A DNA stretch of 64,000 bases from CAZUDI01 sp964618975 (GTDB lineage: Bacteria; Desulfobacterota; Desulfomonilia; UBA1062). The notes under the pieces were generated by a model. The model saw nothing but the letters and a program-made list of their open reading frames with translations, searched no databases and was not told the origin of the DNA. This document shows positions 26,168 through 34,598 of the stretch, piece by piece. Location: assembly GCA_964618975.1 (NCBI GenBank), contig CAZUDI010000002.1, forward strand, positions 124,001-188,000, read 5' to 3'. The translations under genes were made by a program, and so were the position numbers. Each line of letters starts with the position of its first letter. The stretch's first letter is position 1.

Positions 26168-26785
26168 CTACGGCGCGCGCACGTATTCGCAGTGGTTGTT
26201 GGCCCGGCAGCGGCGGTCATCCTCCAGGGTGCTGCCCGGGTCGATATCCACGATCAGCTTCACGTCCTCGAACCGGTACGGCGCGCCCTGGGAACCCCGG
26301 ATGAAGCGGACCTCGATCCAGTTGACGATCCAGTAATCGTTCTTGATGTCCTGGTTCCGCAGGACCAGGTCCTCCTCCCGGAACTGGGTATCCGTGGCGT
26401 TGTTGACCAGCCTGACCTTCAGGGGGACGTCGCCTTTGACCTGGGCCTTGCCCTCGTTCTTCAGCGCCAGGTGGAAGCCGACCCGGTTGGTCTCCCTCCC
26501 GTCCGCGGATCTGTCCCTGAAGAAGTTGACGTTCCTGATCTCGCCCACCAGGTCGCAGTCCGGGATGTCGAGGGTCTTCACCGGGGGCTTGTCCACGCTC
26601 TGGTATTCCCTCGCAGGGGTGGCCGCAGGCAGCGGGGTGCTCTGGGGGGCGCCCTGCGTGGGAAGCTCTCTCTGCGTGGCGGTCTGTCCCGGGATCTGGT
26701 AAGCGGGTGCCGGGCCGGGGGCCAGCACCAGGACGAGGGCCGCGCTCAGCATCAGCCCTGAAATGCCGCATCGTGTGAACTGCAT
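26168..26785 (-). CDS. Exported hypothetical protein
   Basis: A 205-residue protein with a signal peptide (residues 1-25, ending APAYQ) and a Pro/Thr/Gln-rich linker. A beta-rich domain from about residue 75 has the pattern of a CARDB/Ig-like fold (VGFHLALKNEGKAQVKGDVPLKVRLVNNATD read in parts). Cys pairs in the mature part (DIPDC, RRCRANNHC) suit an oxidising periplasm. The start at 26785 follows GGAGGATG. No specific function can be given. Confidence 0.65.
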   Translation of the reverse strand: MQFTRCGISGLMLSAALVLVLAPGPAPAYQIPGQTATQRELPTQGAPQSTPLPAATPAREYQSVDKPPVKTLDIPDCDLVGEIRNVNFFRDRSADGRETNRVGFHLALKNEGKAQVKGDVPLKVRLVNNATDTQFREEDLVLRNQDIKNDYWIVNWIEVRFIRGSQGAPYRFEDVKLIVDIDPGSTLEDDRRCRANNHCEYVRAP

Positions 26786-27157
26786 CGCATCCTCCATCAG
26801 GGGTATGAACCCCAGGGCCCGCCTGAAGCCCCTGCCTTACGCTGCCAGCGGCGGGGAATCCGATCCTCAGGCCACTCAAGGTCCGTCATACAAACATGCC
26901 GCTTAGACGGGTGTTATCATACCCCATTTTCGACAGGCTTGACAAGGCCGGGGCTCAGCCCGGGGTCCGGCGGGCTGCCCCCCTCCCTGTGCTGTGTCCC
27001 CGACGCATGGCAGGCCTACCCTGCCTTGACAATCAGACAAGGCCGGCTATTTTTTCAGACACACTCTCACAGATGCCGTGTCAGCCTGTATGGGCATGCG
27101 TACCGTCTGGCCACACCTTCAATCCTCTGACACCGTGGTATCCGGGGGCAAGTCGCC
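26786..27157. other. Intergenic region with R1 repeat
   Basis: Begins with an R1 copy (26795-26880) directly upstream of the exported-protein gene. The remaining 270 bases show no gene, RNA or terminator I can support. Confidence 0.5.
26795..26880 (+). repeat. R1 dispersed repeat, full copy
   Basis: ATCAGGGGTATGAACCCCAGG, then CCCCTGCC, a GCTGCCAGCGGCGGGGAAT hairpin region and GATCCTCAGGCCACTCAA. It lies only 10 bases from the start codon at 26785, so it must be part of that gene's leader or promoter. Confidence 0.75.
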
Positions 27158-27580
27158 ATGGAACAGAGAAGGACCACCACGCATCTTATCAGACATATCC
27201 TCCGCTACGAGATCCTCGGCTTCGGGCTCATCCTCCTCATGCTCTGGGTGGATGAAATCCTTGATCTTCCCCGCTATCTGTTCCAGGCGCAGCCAACACC
27301 GATAAACCTGGCGGAAAGCCTGTTCGAAACCCTGCTCGTCATCATCATCGGGCTCCTGACCGTCATTCTCACCTCGAATCTCCTGCACTATCACCTGCGA
27401 GGGTTTCTGATCATCTGTTCGTCCTGCAAGAAGATCCGGGATGACAATGGCGAATGGATTCAGATGGAGGGCTATATCCGCGATCATTCCTCCGCGGATT
27501 TCTCCCACAGCATCTGCCCGAACTGCAAGGAGAAGCTCTACCCCGGGCTGAATGCCAGGGAAAAGTCTCCCCCGCAGTGA
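27158..27580 (+). CDS. Two-TM membrane protein with CxxC sensor-tail motif
   Basis: A 140-residue protein with two transmembrane helices (about residues 17-35 and 55-78) and a cytoplasmic zinc-binding tail. The tail, CSSCKKIRDDNGEW ... YIRDHSSADFSHSICPNCKEKLYP, is a motif I know from the C-termini of many PAS/response-regulator signalling proteins of Proteobacteria. Here it is attached only to a membrane anchor, so it may be a stripped-down signalling adaptor. The ribosome-binding site is weak. Confidence 0.65.
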   Translation: MEQRRTTTHLIRHILRYEILGFGLILLMLWVDEILDLPRYLFQAQPTPINLAESLFETLLVIIIGLLTVILTSNLLHYHLRGFLIICSSCKKIRDDNGEWIQMEGYIRDHSSADFSHSICPNCKEKLYPGLNAREKSPPQ

Positions 27581-27755
27581 AGCCCGCCCCCGGTGCCCCC
27601 TGCAGAGGGGTGCCCGGCCGGTTCTCATGGAACCCTTCGATATGGCTTGCTTATCCAGGCAAAAACCCCCATAATCTTTTCGGCCGGGCCTTTCCCGGCC
27701 CCGCGGGCGGCCCGAACATGCGCCGCCCGGCAATCAAGGCTCCGAGGAGAGGCCC

Positions 27756-29978
27756 ATGCAGCGAGCACTGACGGTTCTGGTGACGGTGATGGTGATAACC
27801 CTGGGCGGCCTGTCCTTCGGGAGGGCAGAGGGCCCCAGGCCGACGGCCTCGATGTCCCCGGGCGCCCCGGGGGTCGGGCTCCTCGTGCAGAACTGGTCCC
27901 CGGTATCCCCGGGGCGCCCCACCCTGAAAAAGCCCGGGGTACCGCTCCGCAGGATCCCCGCCCCCGCGCACTCGCTGCCGGAGCCGGTCGCCGAGTACCT
28001 CTTCAACGGCACCGCGAGCGACACCTCCGCGAACGCCAACCACGCCGTGGTCACGGGGGCCCTGCCCACCGAGGACCGTAACGGCAATGAAAACAGCGCC
28101 TACATCTTCTATGAGCGCGCCCACCGCATCAGGGTCCCGCGCTCTACCGCGAACACCTTCACCGGTGGCAGCTTCACGGTCTCGTTCTGGGTCGAGACCC
28201 GGGACACGGGCGAGGTCCTCAAGGGGATCATCACCAACAGGGACAGCTCCGGGCCCCTGTGGGGCTTCAACCTCGCCTCCGGCGGCAAGATCCACTTCCA
28301 GCTCAAAAACCAGGAGGACCAGTCCGCCTTCATCATCCACCCCATCGGCGACGGCGCCTGGCACCAGGTGACCGGGATCAGGGATGCGGCCGCCAACACC
28401 ATGAGCCTCTATGTGGACGGGCACCTGATCCAGACCCGGCCCGGCGTGGCCGGCAACCTCGACAGCGGCGCCGATATCTGGGTGGGCGACCATATGAACC
28501 GCCTGTTCGTGGGCCGCATCGACGACATCCGCCTGTGGGACACGGCCCTGGGCGAGGACGACCTGGCCCTGCTGCATGCCCGCGGGGAAGCCCCCGCACA
28601 GACCGCCTCCCCCGCCGCCGCCGAGACGCCGGGGATCCCGGCGCCGGTGGCCCGCTACACCTTCGACGGCAGCGCCAACGACTCTTCGGGCAATAACAAC
28701 CACGGCCTCGTCACGGGCGCCGAGCCCGTGGAGGACCGCACGGGAAGGCCTGGAAGCGCCTACCTCTTCTACGAACGCCCGCACCGCATCAAGGTCCCGC
28801 TGACCGCGCAGAACACCTTCGGTACGGGCAGCTTCACGGTCTCGTTCTGGATCCGGACCTTCGACGACAACGATGTTCTCAAGGGGATCGTCACCAACGC
28901 CACGGGCGCCACCCCCTCCTGGGGCTTCCACCACTCCGCCGGCAAGGTGGTCTTCCTGCTGAAGAACCAGGAAGGCCAGTCATCCCTTCTGGCGCACCCG
29001 GTGAGCGACGGCCGCTGGCACCACGTCACGGGCACGCGCGACGCCGGGGCCGGCACCATGAGCCTCCATGTGGACGACACCCTGGTGGGCACCCGGCCGG
29101 CCGTGGGCGGCAGCGTCAACAGCCTGGGCGACATCCACATCGGCGACCACAGGAACCGCCTGTTCGTCGGCCGCATCGACGACGTGGAGCTGTGGGACCG
29201 CGCCTTCAGCCCCGCCAAGCTGGCCGAACTGCATGCGCTGACCGCCGCCTATACCACCTCCGCCGTACCCGACGACACGCTCCCCGATCCGGTGGGGATC
29301 TACAGCTTCAACGGGGGCGCGCAGGACACCTCGGCCCTGGGCAACCACGCCACGGTCACGGGCGCCCATCCGGCCGCCGACCGCCACGGGCGGGCCGACG
29401 GCGCCTACTGCTTCTCCGAGCGCGGCAACCGCATCGAGATCCCGCTCGTGCCGCAGAACACCTTCTCGACGGGTTCCTTCGCGGTGGGGTTCTGGGTGAA
29501 GATCAACGCCAACACCCCCGGCTCACCGGCCCTGGTGACCAACTCGCGCAACACCAGCCCGGTCTGGGCCTTCACCTGTAGCGCCGGCCAGCTGCACTTC
29601 CATATCCGCGACAAGGAAAGACAGTCCGGCGGCATCACCTGCCGCCTCGAGCCCGGCCGCTGGTACCATGTCATCGGGGTGCGCGACGCCGCCGGCGGCA
29701 CCCTCAGCCTCTACGTGGACCACCAGCGCGTCGGCAGCCGCCCCGGCGTGGCGGGCGACGTCAACAGCGGCGGCAGCATCTGGGTGGGGGACCACTCCAA
29801 CATCCTGCTCAAGGCCTGCATCGACGACGTGACCCTGTGGAAAAGGGCGCTTTCAGCCCAGGAGATCAGCGCCCTCAAGCGCGCCGCCCTCCAGGCCCCA
29901 ACGCCCGCGGGGGTTCCCCAGGGCATCTCTCCCGTCCGGCAGCGCCTCGACAGACAGCACGTCCTGCCGCGCAAGTAG
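27756..29978 (+). CDS. Secreted protein with three LamG-like (concanavalin-type) domains
   Basis: A 740-residue exported protein. After a signal peptide (residues 1-25) come three homologous LamG/jellyroll domains of about 215 residues beginning near residues 77, 296 and 511. Each opens with PV-x-Y-x-F-[ND]-G-x-A-x-D-[TS]-S and contains ...GSFTVSFW..., W.H(V)TG.RD.....LYVD and ...VGDH.N.L(F)VGRIDD. The internal triplication is clear. Such domains bind carbohydrates or calcium on cell surfaces. There is no anchor or enzyme domain. GAGGAGAG precedes the start. Confidence 0.8.
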   Translation: MQRALTVLVTVMVITLGGLSFGRAEGPRPTASMSPGAPGVGLLVQNWSPVSPGRPTLKKPGVPLRRIPAPAHSLPEPVAEYLFNGTASDTSANANHAVVTGALPTEDRNGNENSAYIFYERAHRIRVPRSTANTFTGGSFTVSFWVETRDTGEVLKGIITNRDSSGPLWGFNLASGGKIHFQLKNQEDQSAFIIHPIGDGAWHQVTGIRDAAANTMSLYVDGHLIQTRPGVAGNLDSGADIWVGDHMNRLFVGRIDDIRLWDTALGEDDLALLHARGEAPAQTASPAAAETPGIPAPVARYTFDGSANDSSGNNNHGLVTGAEPVEDRTGRPGSAYLFYERPHRIKVPLTAQNTFGTGSFTVSFWIRTFDDNDVLKGIVTNATGATPSWGFHHSAGKVVFLLKNQEGQSSLLAHPVSDGRWHHVTGTRDAGAGTMSLHVDDTLVGTRPAVGGSVNSLGDIHIGDHRNRLFVGRIDDVELWDRAFSPAKLAELHALTAAYTTSAVPDDTLPDPVGIYSFNGGAQDTSALGNHATVTGAHPAADRHGRADGAYCFSERGNRIEIPLVPQNTFSTGSFAVGFWVKINANTPGSPALVTNSRNTSPVWAFTCSAGQLHFHIRDKERQSGGITCRLEPGRWYHVIGVRDAAGGTLSLYVDHQRVGSRPGVAGDVNSGGSIWVGDHSNILLKACIDDVTLWKRALSAQEISALKRAALQAPTPAGVPQGISPVRQRLDRQHVLPRK

Positions 29979-30143
29979 GCGGAAGGCCGGCCGGGAATGC
30001 CCCTTTCCGGTTCGGCCTGACTGATATTCCGGATAAGGGCAGATAGGCTGGACTTTGAGGGAGAGGGCGGCAAGGCTTCGAAGGCTTGGCGCGGACGGCC
30101 TGTTTGCAGCCGGCCATGATCATTGATTGAAGGAGGTTATTTT

Positions 30144-31577
30144 ATGCCGGGATCACCATCCACTCTGCGTTTCTTCCGGGAAGATCTGTGCGACCGCTGC
30201 GGGGTCTGCCTGGAGCGCTGTCCGGTGCTGGAGCTCGGGCCGGAGGCGGCCCGGCGGGAGATGGAGACGCTGATCGAAGGCGACGCGGCCGATTCCCTGG
30301 TGCTGCGGCACTGCGTCACCTGCAACGCCTGCGACTTCGTCTGCCCTACTCAGGCCAACCCCTACGGGCTGATCCTGGAGCGCCATGCGGCCACGGGCCG
30401 CGCGCAGGGCCTGCCGTACATCGCCCGCTTCATCTTCCCCAACGAGCCCGAGAACATGTGGACCACCACCCGCGTGCTCATGGACGCAGGCGAGCTCGCA
30501 GACCTCAAGGCCTGGGAGGACAACCTCGAGCGACCCCGAGAGGAGCTCCTGCTGACGGGCTTCTACAACAACCTCATGCCCTATGTCACGCAGACCGCCC
30601 TGCTCGACGAGCTCCGGCCCGCGATCGCGGGCAGCGACAGCATGTTCGGGATCGGCGAGGACGCCTACCGCATCGGCTTCCTGGACGAGGCCGCGCGCCT
30701 GGGGCGGCTCGCCGTCGAGAAGTTCGAGGCCCTGGGCGTCAAGAAGCTCTACTGCTTCATGGTGGTGGAGGCCTCGATGTTCACCGATGTCCTGCCGAAA
30801 AAGTTCGGCATCGATTGCAACTTCGAGGTGGAGCTGCTGGACGGCTGGATCCTGGAGCGGCTCAAAAGCGGCCGCATCCCGGTCAAGGAAAGGCTCAACC
30901 TGCGCGTCACCGTCCACGACAACTGCTGCGGGAGGTACCTGGACGGGGCACTGCAGGACATAACGCGCGCGATCGCCGAGCATACCGGCTGCACGCTGGT
31001 CGAGATGCCGCACAACCGCGAAAACGCCCTGTGCTGCGGCTGGGCCAGCACCGTGCCCACTCTGCTGGGCCCGACGTCCACCAACCCCTTTCACACCCTG
31101 CTCAACCTCCTGCAGAGCCTGCAGCTGAGGCTGCAGGAGGCCGAGGCCACCGGCGCCGAGGCCCTGGTGGTGCCCTGCCCGGGCTGCTGCGCTTTCCTGG
31201 CGCTCATCAAGGAGCTGACCGGCTCGCCTCTGGAGATCTACCTCCCGCTCGAGCTGGCCCAGCTCGCCTACGGCGAGACCCCCGTGCACAACCACGCCTG
31301 GCGCGCCTGGGACATCCTGGCCGTGACCGCCAACCTCATGCTGCGCTGGCCCCTGGCCCCCAAACGCTTCACCCCCCGGCCCGTCGACATCGAGGCCCCG
31401 CTCCCCCAGGCCCGCCCGGGCGATGCGCGGCGCATCCGGCTCCTCGGAAAGATCTTCCACGGCCCCCTGGTGCAGAACCGCCTCAGCCGCCGCCTGATCG
31501 CCGCCGCGGTCAGGGCCCTGATCAGAAGGTACCGGGCCGCGCACGAGGCCGACATACGCGCGGCGAAGAGCGCCTGA
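30144..31577 (+). CDS. Fe-S oxidoreductase with two 4Fe-4S clusters and CCG domains (HdrD/GlcF-like)
   Basis: A 477-residue soluble electron-transfer subunit. The N-terminal ferredoxin domain has two cluster motifs, C16-x2-C-x2-C-x3-CP and CVTCNACDFVCP. A cysteine-rich region follows with HDNCCGR, NALCCGWAS and CPGCCAF, the CCG signature of heterodisulfide reductase HdrD/HdrB, GlcF and LutA. The first CCG half is degenerate. No flavin partner gene is adjacent, so its redox partner is unknown. Start 30144 follows AAGGAGG by 7 bases. Its terminal segment is basic (RRLIAAAVRALIRRYR). Confidence 0.8.
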   Translation: MPGSPSTLRFFREDLCDRCGVCLERCPVLELGPEAARREMETLIEGDAADSLVLRHCVTCNACDFVCPTQANPYGLILERHAATGRAQGLPYIARFIFPNEPENMWTTTRVLMDAGELADLKAWEDNLERPREELLLTGFYNNLMPYVTQTALLDELRPAIAGSDSMFGIGEDAYRIGFLDEAARLGRLAVEKFEALGVKKLYCFMVVEASMFTDVLPKKFGIDCNFEVELLDGWILERLKSGRIPVKERLNLRVTVHDNCCGRYLDGALQDITRAIAEHTGCTLVEMPHNRENALCCGWASTVPTLLGPTSTNPFHTLLNLLQSLQLRLQEAEATGAEALVVPCPGCCAFLALIKELTGSPLEIYLPLELAQLAYGETPVHNHAWRAWDILAVTANLMLRWPLAPKRFTPRPVDIEAPLPQARPGDARRIRLLGKIFHGPLVQNRLSRRLIAAAVRALIRRYRAAHEADIRAAKSA

Positions 31578-31903
31578 GGGCCGTCGCGGTCGAGTAGCTT
31601 GAAAGGCAGGTCTCAGGCGGCCCCGGAGTCTCGAAGGACCCGAGCCTTTAGGGAAAAGACGGGGTATCGAAAGGCCTCTCGACCCTGGAGAAGGCCGTTT
31701 ACCGCAGGCGGCAAGGCATTACCCGGAAAATTTTGATGGCCCGGTGGTCACATTCCCCGCCGCTTGCCGCGGGAAGCAGGGGCTTTGGGCTTGCCCGGGG
31801 GGTCGTCCCCCTGATTGGCCCGAAGGTCATATGCCCTGACCCGTTGCAACGGCAGGCAGGGGCTTGCTGGCTCGCCCCTGGTCGCATACCCCTTGAGGGC
31901 CTG
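31578..31903. other. Intergenic region with tandem reversed R1 repeats
   Basis: Apart from the R1 pair at 31750-31892 I see no gene or site. Confidence 0.5.
31750..31892 (-). repeat. Two tandem R1 repeats, reverse orientation
   Basis: Unit 1: ATTCCCCGCCGCTTGC ... GCAGGGGCTT ... GGGGTCGTCCCCCTGATTGG. Unit 2: GGTCATATGCCC ... GTTGCAACGGCAGGCAGGGG ... GGTCGCATACCCCTT. The second unit ends a few bases from the stop of the next gene. Confidence 0.75.
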
Positions 31904-32182
31904 CTACAGGCACAGGATCTCGTCTTCCGTGAGATGCTCCACGGTCACGGGGTCGATGCCCTTGATGCGGGCGGCCAGCTCCTTGGCGGAGATTTCATCC
32001 AGGGAGCTGAGGATCCTATAGTCCTTCTCCTCCAGCCACAAAAAGAACTTCCATGCGAGGCACTCCTTGCAGTGGACCCTCTTCTTCGCCAGATAGGCCT
32101 CACCTTCCAGGGCCTCCAGCTCCTGGTGCCGGGGGCACTGGATGTCCATACAAAAGGTACCGGGCTTGTATTTTTTCTTCAT
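31904..32182 (-). CDS. Small Cys/His-containing hypothetical protein
   Basis: A 92-residue protein. Residues 11-19 (CMDIQCPRH) and 38-41 (CKEC) could bind a metal together, and the C-terminal half is helical and acidic. AAGGAGG 7 bases upstream fixes the start. The promoter region on this strand contains GGGTACCC (32210-32217), the same half-site word as the palindromes before the nucleotidyltransferase gene to its right. No family recognised. Confidence 0.65.
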   Translation of the reverse strand: MKKKYKPGTFCMDIQCPRHQELEALEGEAYLAKKRVHCKECLAWKFFLWLEEKDYRILSSLDEISAKELAARIKGIDPVTVEHLTEDEILCL

Positions 32183-32287
32183 GGCCTGCCTCCTTGAATA
32201 TAATCATATGGGTACCCTTGCACACTTTCAAGAGAGGCCGCTCGACGTTGCGGCTCTGCCCTCCGCCCAGATCATGATTGTCAGGCA

Positions 32288-32364
32288 GCGACGGCCATGC
32301 CGCCAGCGGGGGCCGGGCGCCTGCAAGAAGATGCGCTGGTGCGGGATCACGCCGCGCCCCCCGC
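32288..32364 (-). pseudogene. Duplicated 3' end of a HIT-family gene
   Basis: These 77 bases are about 84% identical to 33881-33958, which holds the last 13 codons of the HIT gene plus 37 bases downstream. In the same frame this copy reads G-R-G-V-I-P-H-Q-R-I-F and then runs on without the stop. It is a remnant with no upstream gene part. Confidence 0.75.
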
Positions 32365-32384
32365 GAAAAGACGCTTTCCTCCTG

Positions 32385-32421
32385 TACCCAAGGAGGGTAC
32401 ATTCGTACCTGTAATGGGTAC
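32385..32421. promoter_or_regulatory. Tandem GTACC palindromes before the nucleotidyltransferase gene
   Basis: GTACCCAAGGAGGGTAC (32385-32401 region) and GTACCTGTAATGGGTAC (32406-32421 region) are two similar 17-base palindromes about 20 bases (two helical turns) apart. The ribosome-binding site lies within the first. The layout fits binding by the winged helix of the protein encoded directly downstream. Confidence 0.5.
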
Positions 32422-33024
32422 AGACATGACACCGACGCCATATCCTCCGTCCTGTTCGGCAAAACCCGCCGCGCGGTCCTGTCGCTCCTGTATACCCACC
32501 CGGACGAGAGCTACTACCTGCGTCAGATTGCCCGTGTGGCTGGGGTCGGCGTGGGTTCCGTCCAGCGCGAGCTCAAAGCCCGGGCCCGGGCCGGGATCAT
32601 CCGGGCACGTGCCAATGGGCATCTGGTTTACTATCAGGCTGACTCCCTTTGCCCGGTCTATGCCGAGCTCAAAGGCCTGATCGTCAAGACTGCCGGCATC
32701 GGCGATACCCTGAAGGCCGCCCTTGCGACCCTTTCGGATCGCATTCAGGCCGCATTCATCTACGGATCTCTTGCCAGCGATCAGGAGCACAGGGGCACCG
32801 ATGTGGATGTCTGTATCGTGGGTCCGGCAACGTTCACGGAGGTTGTAGCGGCCCTGAGCCCTGCCCAGCAGGATCTCGGCCGGGAAATCAATCCCACCGT
32901 ATTCCCCCCGGAGGAATTCCGGACCAAGCGGGCTTCACACCATCACTTTCTTGTTTCCCTCATGAACAGGCCCAAGATATTCCTTGTCGGAGACGAGCAT
33001 GCGCTTGAGAAGCTGGCTCGATAA
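32401..33024 (+). CDS. Winged-helix plus MNT-type nucleotidyltransferase (start unclear)
   Basis: The protein joins an N-terminal winged helix (SSVLFGKTRRAVLSLLY ... YYLRQIARVAGVGVGSVQRELK) to a minimal nucleotidyltransferase with GS-x10-DVD at IYGSLASDQEHRGTDVDV. Such NTases act as antitoxins or AMP-transfer enzymes, often paired with HEPN proteins; no HEPN gene follows. The reading frame has no ATG, GTG or TTG near the expected start. AGGAGG (32391-32396) is followed by an in-frame ATT at 32401, used here. Alternatively ATG 32426 in another frame (M-T-P-T-P) is the true start and a single base is lost at about codon 5, making this a frameshifted gene. Confidence 0.65.
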   Translation: MRTCNGYRHDTDAISSVLFGKTRRAVLSLLYTHPDESYYLRQIARVAGVGVGSVQRELKARARAGIIRARANGHLVYYQADSLCPVYAELKGLIVKTAGIGDTLKAALATLSDRIQAAFIYGSLASDQEHRGTDVDVCIVGPATFTEVVAALSPAQQDLGREINPTVFPPEEFRTKRASHHHFLVSLMNRPKIFLVGDEHALEKLAR

Positions 33025-33176
33025 CGGCTGGCTGGAGTCCCACCAGACAAGGGTTTATTCACAACAAGATGGCAGGCGTAACATCAGGTATAGATGATCT
33101 TTTGTGCAGAACCTTAAATGAGAACATGCATCCGGTCCCTGATTACTATTTGAGTTGATTTTTATTGTATCCAAAT

Positions 33177-33193
33177 GTATTCGTATAGAATAC
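33177..33193 (+). promoter_or_regulatory. Operator palindrome of the ParD/ParE-like module
   Basis: GTATTCGTATAGAATAC is a perfect 6-base inverted repeat with a 5-base spacer, 17 bases before the antitoxin start. It is AT-rich and contains TATAGA as a possible -10. Ribbon-helix-helix antitoxins commonly repress their own promoter at such sites. Confidence 0.5.
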
Positions 33194-33209
33194 CAGCAGG
33201 GGGTGTTCT

Positions 33210-33449
33210 ATGAAAGCAACAACCGTTCGTATTGAAGACGGTATGCTGGACCGTATTGACGGTCTGGCAAAAACCTTAAGTCGATCAAGGTCTTGGGTGA
33301 TCAATCAGGCTATTGACAGGTTTCTGGACTACGAAGAATGGTTTGTTAAAGAAGTAAAAGATGGCCTCGAAGAGGTGGAGCGAGGTGAGATCGCAACGCA
33401 CGATAAGGTGGCCGCAAGTTTCCGCAAATGGGGCGTAGATGCAGGTTAG
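33210..33449 (+). CDS. Ribbon-helix-helix antitoxin (ParD/CopG-like)
   Basis: A 79-residue protein. The ribbon-helix-helix domain covers residues 1-45 (MKATTVRIEDGML ... LSRSRSWVINQAIDRFL), followed by an acidic helix that would wrap the toxin. The stop overlaps the toxin start by 11 bases (33439-33449), typical of translational coupling. The pair would act in plasmid/island stabilisation or phage defence. Base composition is more AT-rich than the flanking metabolic genes. Confidence 0.85.
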   Translation: MKATTVRIEDGMLDRIDGLAKTLSRSRSWVINQAIDRFLDYEEWFVKEVKDGLEEVERGEIATHDKVAASFRKWGVDAG

Positions 33450-33726
33450 ATGGACGCTCAATGCGCTTGAAAATCTGAATGATGCTGTTGAATATATTGC
33501 CGCAGACAATCTCAAGGCATCGGCAGAAGTGGCGCAACGAATTTGGGACGCAGCACAAATGCTGGCCCGTCAACCGGGAGTAGGTCGACCTGGAAAGGTT
33601 TCAGGAACACGAGAACTTGTTATTCCGGGCCTTCCGTACATTATGCCATATATCGAAAATAAAGGAGCCGTGATCATTTTACGAGTGATGCATACCTCTA
33701 TGAAGTGGCCCAAAAAGTTATCTTGA
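33439..33726 (+). CDS. ParE/RelE-family toxin
   Basis: A 95-residue RelE/ParE-superfamily toxin with WTLNALENLNDAVEYIAADN, QPGVGRPGKVSGTRELVIPGLPYIMPY (core words) and the C-terminal VIILRVMHTSMKWP. The conserved Arg-x-x-H region near the end matches ParE-type gyrase poisons better than mRNA-cleaving RelE, though sequence alone is not decisive. It is complete and probably active as it overlaps an intact antitoxin. Confidence 0.85.
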   Translation: MQVRWTLNALENLNDAVEYIAADNLKASAEVAQRIWDAAQMLARQPGVGRPGKVSGTRELVIPGLPYIMPYIENKGAVIILRVMHTSMKWPKKLS

Positions 33727-33880
33727 CAAGATCCTGATGGAAGATGCTCCTACTACCCCATAGTTTGACATTGCCCTTCTTCAAACCTGGCTCCGAAGGC
33801 ATCATCGGGAACTCATTGAATGGCGGGGATGATAAAAGTGGGGCGGCTTTTCCCTGACCCCTGGCCATAATCTTACAGCC

Positions 33881-33958
33881 GCGACGGCCATGCCGCCGGC
33901 GGAGACCGGGGGCCTTTTCAGTAGATGCGCTTGTGCGGGATCACGCCGCGCACCCCGC
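33881..33958 (-). repeat. HIT 3'-end segment that is duplicated at 32288-32364
   Basis: The intact partner of the duplication: 38 bases of HIT coding end plus 37 bases beyond the stop and flank. With 32288-32364 it forms a direct repeat around the nucleotidyltransferase and ParD/ParE genes. Confidence 0.7.
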
Positions 33959-34283
33959 CCTTGGGGTTTTCCAGGTCGCCCGTGTAGCGCGGTATCAGGT
34001 GGATGTGCAGGTGGAAGACCGACTGTCCGGCGGCCTCCCCCACATTGATCCCGATGTTGAAGCCGTCGGGTTGATACCTCTGCTCCAGGTATTCCCGCGC
34101 CCGGTCCACCAGGTCGAACAGGGCCGCGCGCTCGTCCGGGGTGGCCTCGAACCACGAGGCCACATGCCGCCTGGGGATCACCAGCAGGTGGCCTTGGCTT
34201 ACCGGGTAGCCGTCATGGATAACCTGCGCCAGATCGTTTTCGATGACGGCGTCCTCGCGATTGCAAAATATACACCCGCTCAT
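33918..34283 (-). CDS. HIT-family nucleotide-binding hydrolase
   Basis: A 121-residue histidine-triad protein. It has the N-terminal zinc-type start CIFCNREDAVIEND, LVIPRRHVASWFEA and the HIT triad FHLHIHLIPR with the catalytic middle His. HIT proteins hydrolyse nucleotide phosphoramidates or dinucleoside polyphosphates. The start at 34283 is used; an upstream extension is unlike the family and AT-rich. Its 3' end is duplicated at 32288-32364. Confidence 0.88.
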   Translation of the reverse strand: MSGCIFCNREDAVIENDLAQVIHDGYPVSQGHLLVIPRRHVASWFEATPDERAALFDLVDRAREYLEQRYQPDGFNIGINVGEAAGQSVFHLHIHLIPRYTGDLENPKGGVRGVIPHKRIY

Positions 34284-34598
34284 TGATACAACCCCTTTTT
34301 GCTGCATATCAGCTGTATCCCTTCGCACATAAAAATAAGCGACTTTGCAATTTAGCAGAGAACCTCCGCTACAGAGATGATTTTTCGATGTGTCACTGCC
34401 TCCAGCTGAAAGTATGACCATACTAATATCAAAAGGGGCAACACACCATATTGATATGACCATTGATTGCAACTTGTAATCTCAAATTATTGTCTTAATG
34501 GCGCCTCCAATGATATTCGATATCGTGATCACAAAATTCCCACACTGATGAGGAAACACCCATAAAACTCAAGTGCTTTTTACCTGTCAATACAATAC
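34284..34598. other. AT-rich intergenic region
   Basis: About 315 bases, clearly more AT-rich than the flanks, between the HIT gene and the 3' end of the nuclease operon. No gene or structured element seen; it probably holds the HIT promoter. Confidence 0.5.

Noticed and set aside
32278..32400. Upstream ATG extension of the nucleotidyltransferase
   Set aside because: It would translate the HIT 3'-end duplicate on the opposite strand and non-family residues, with no binding site.
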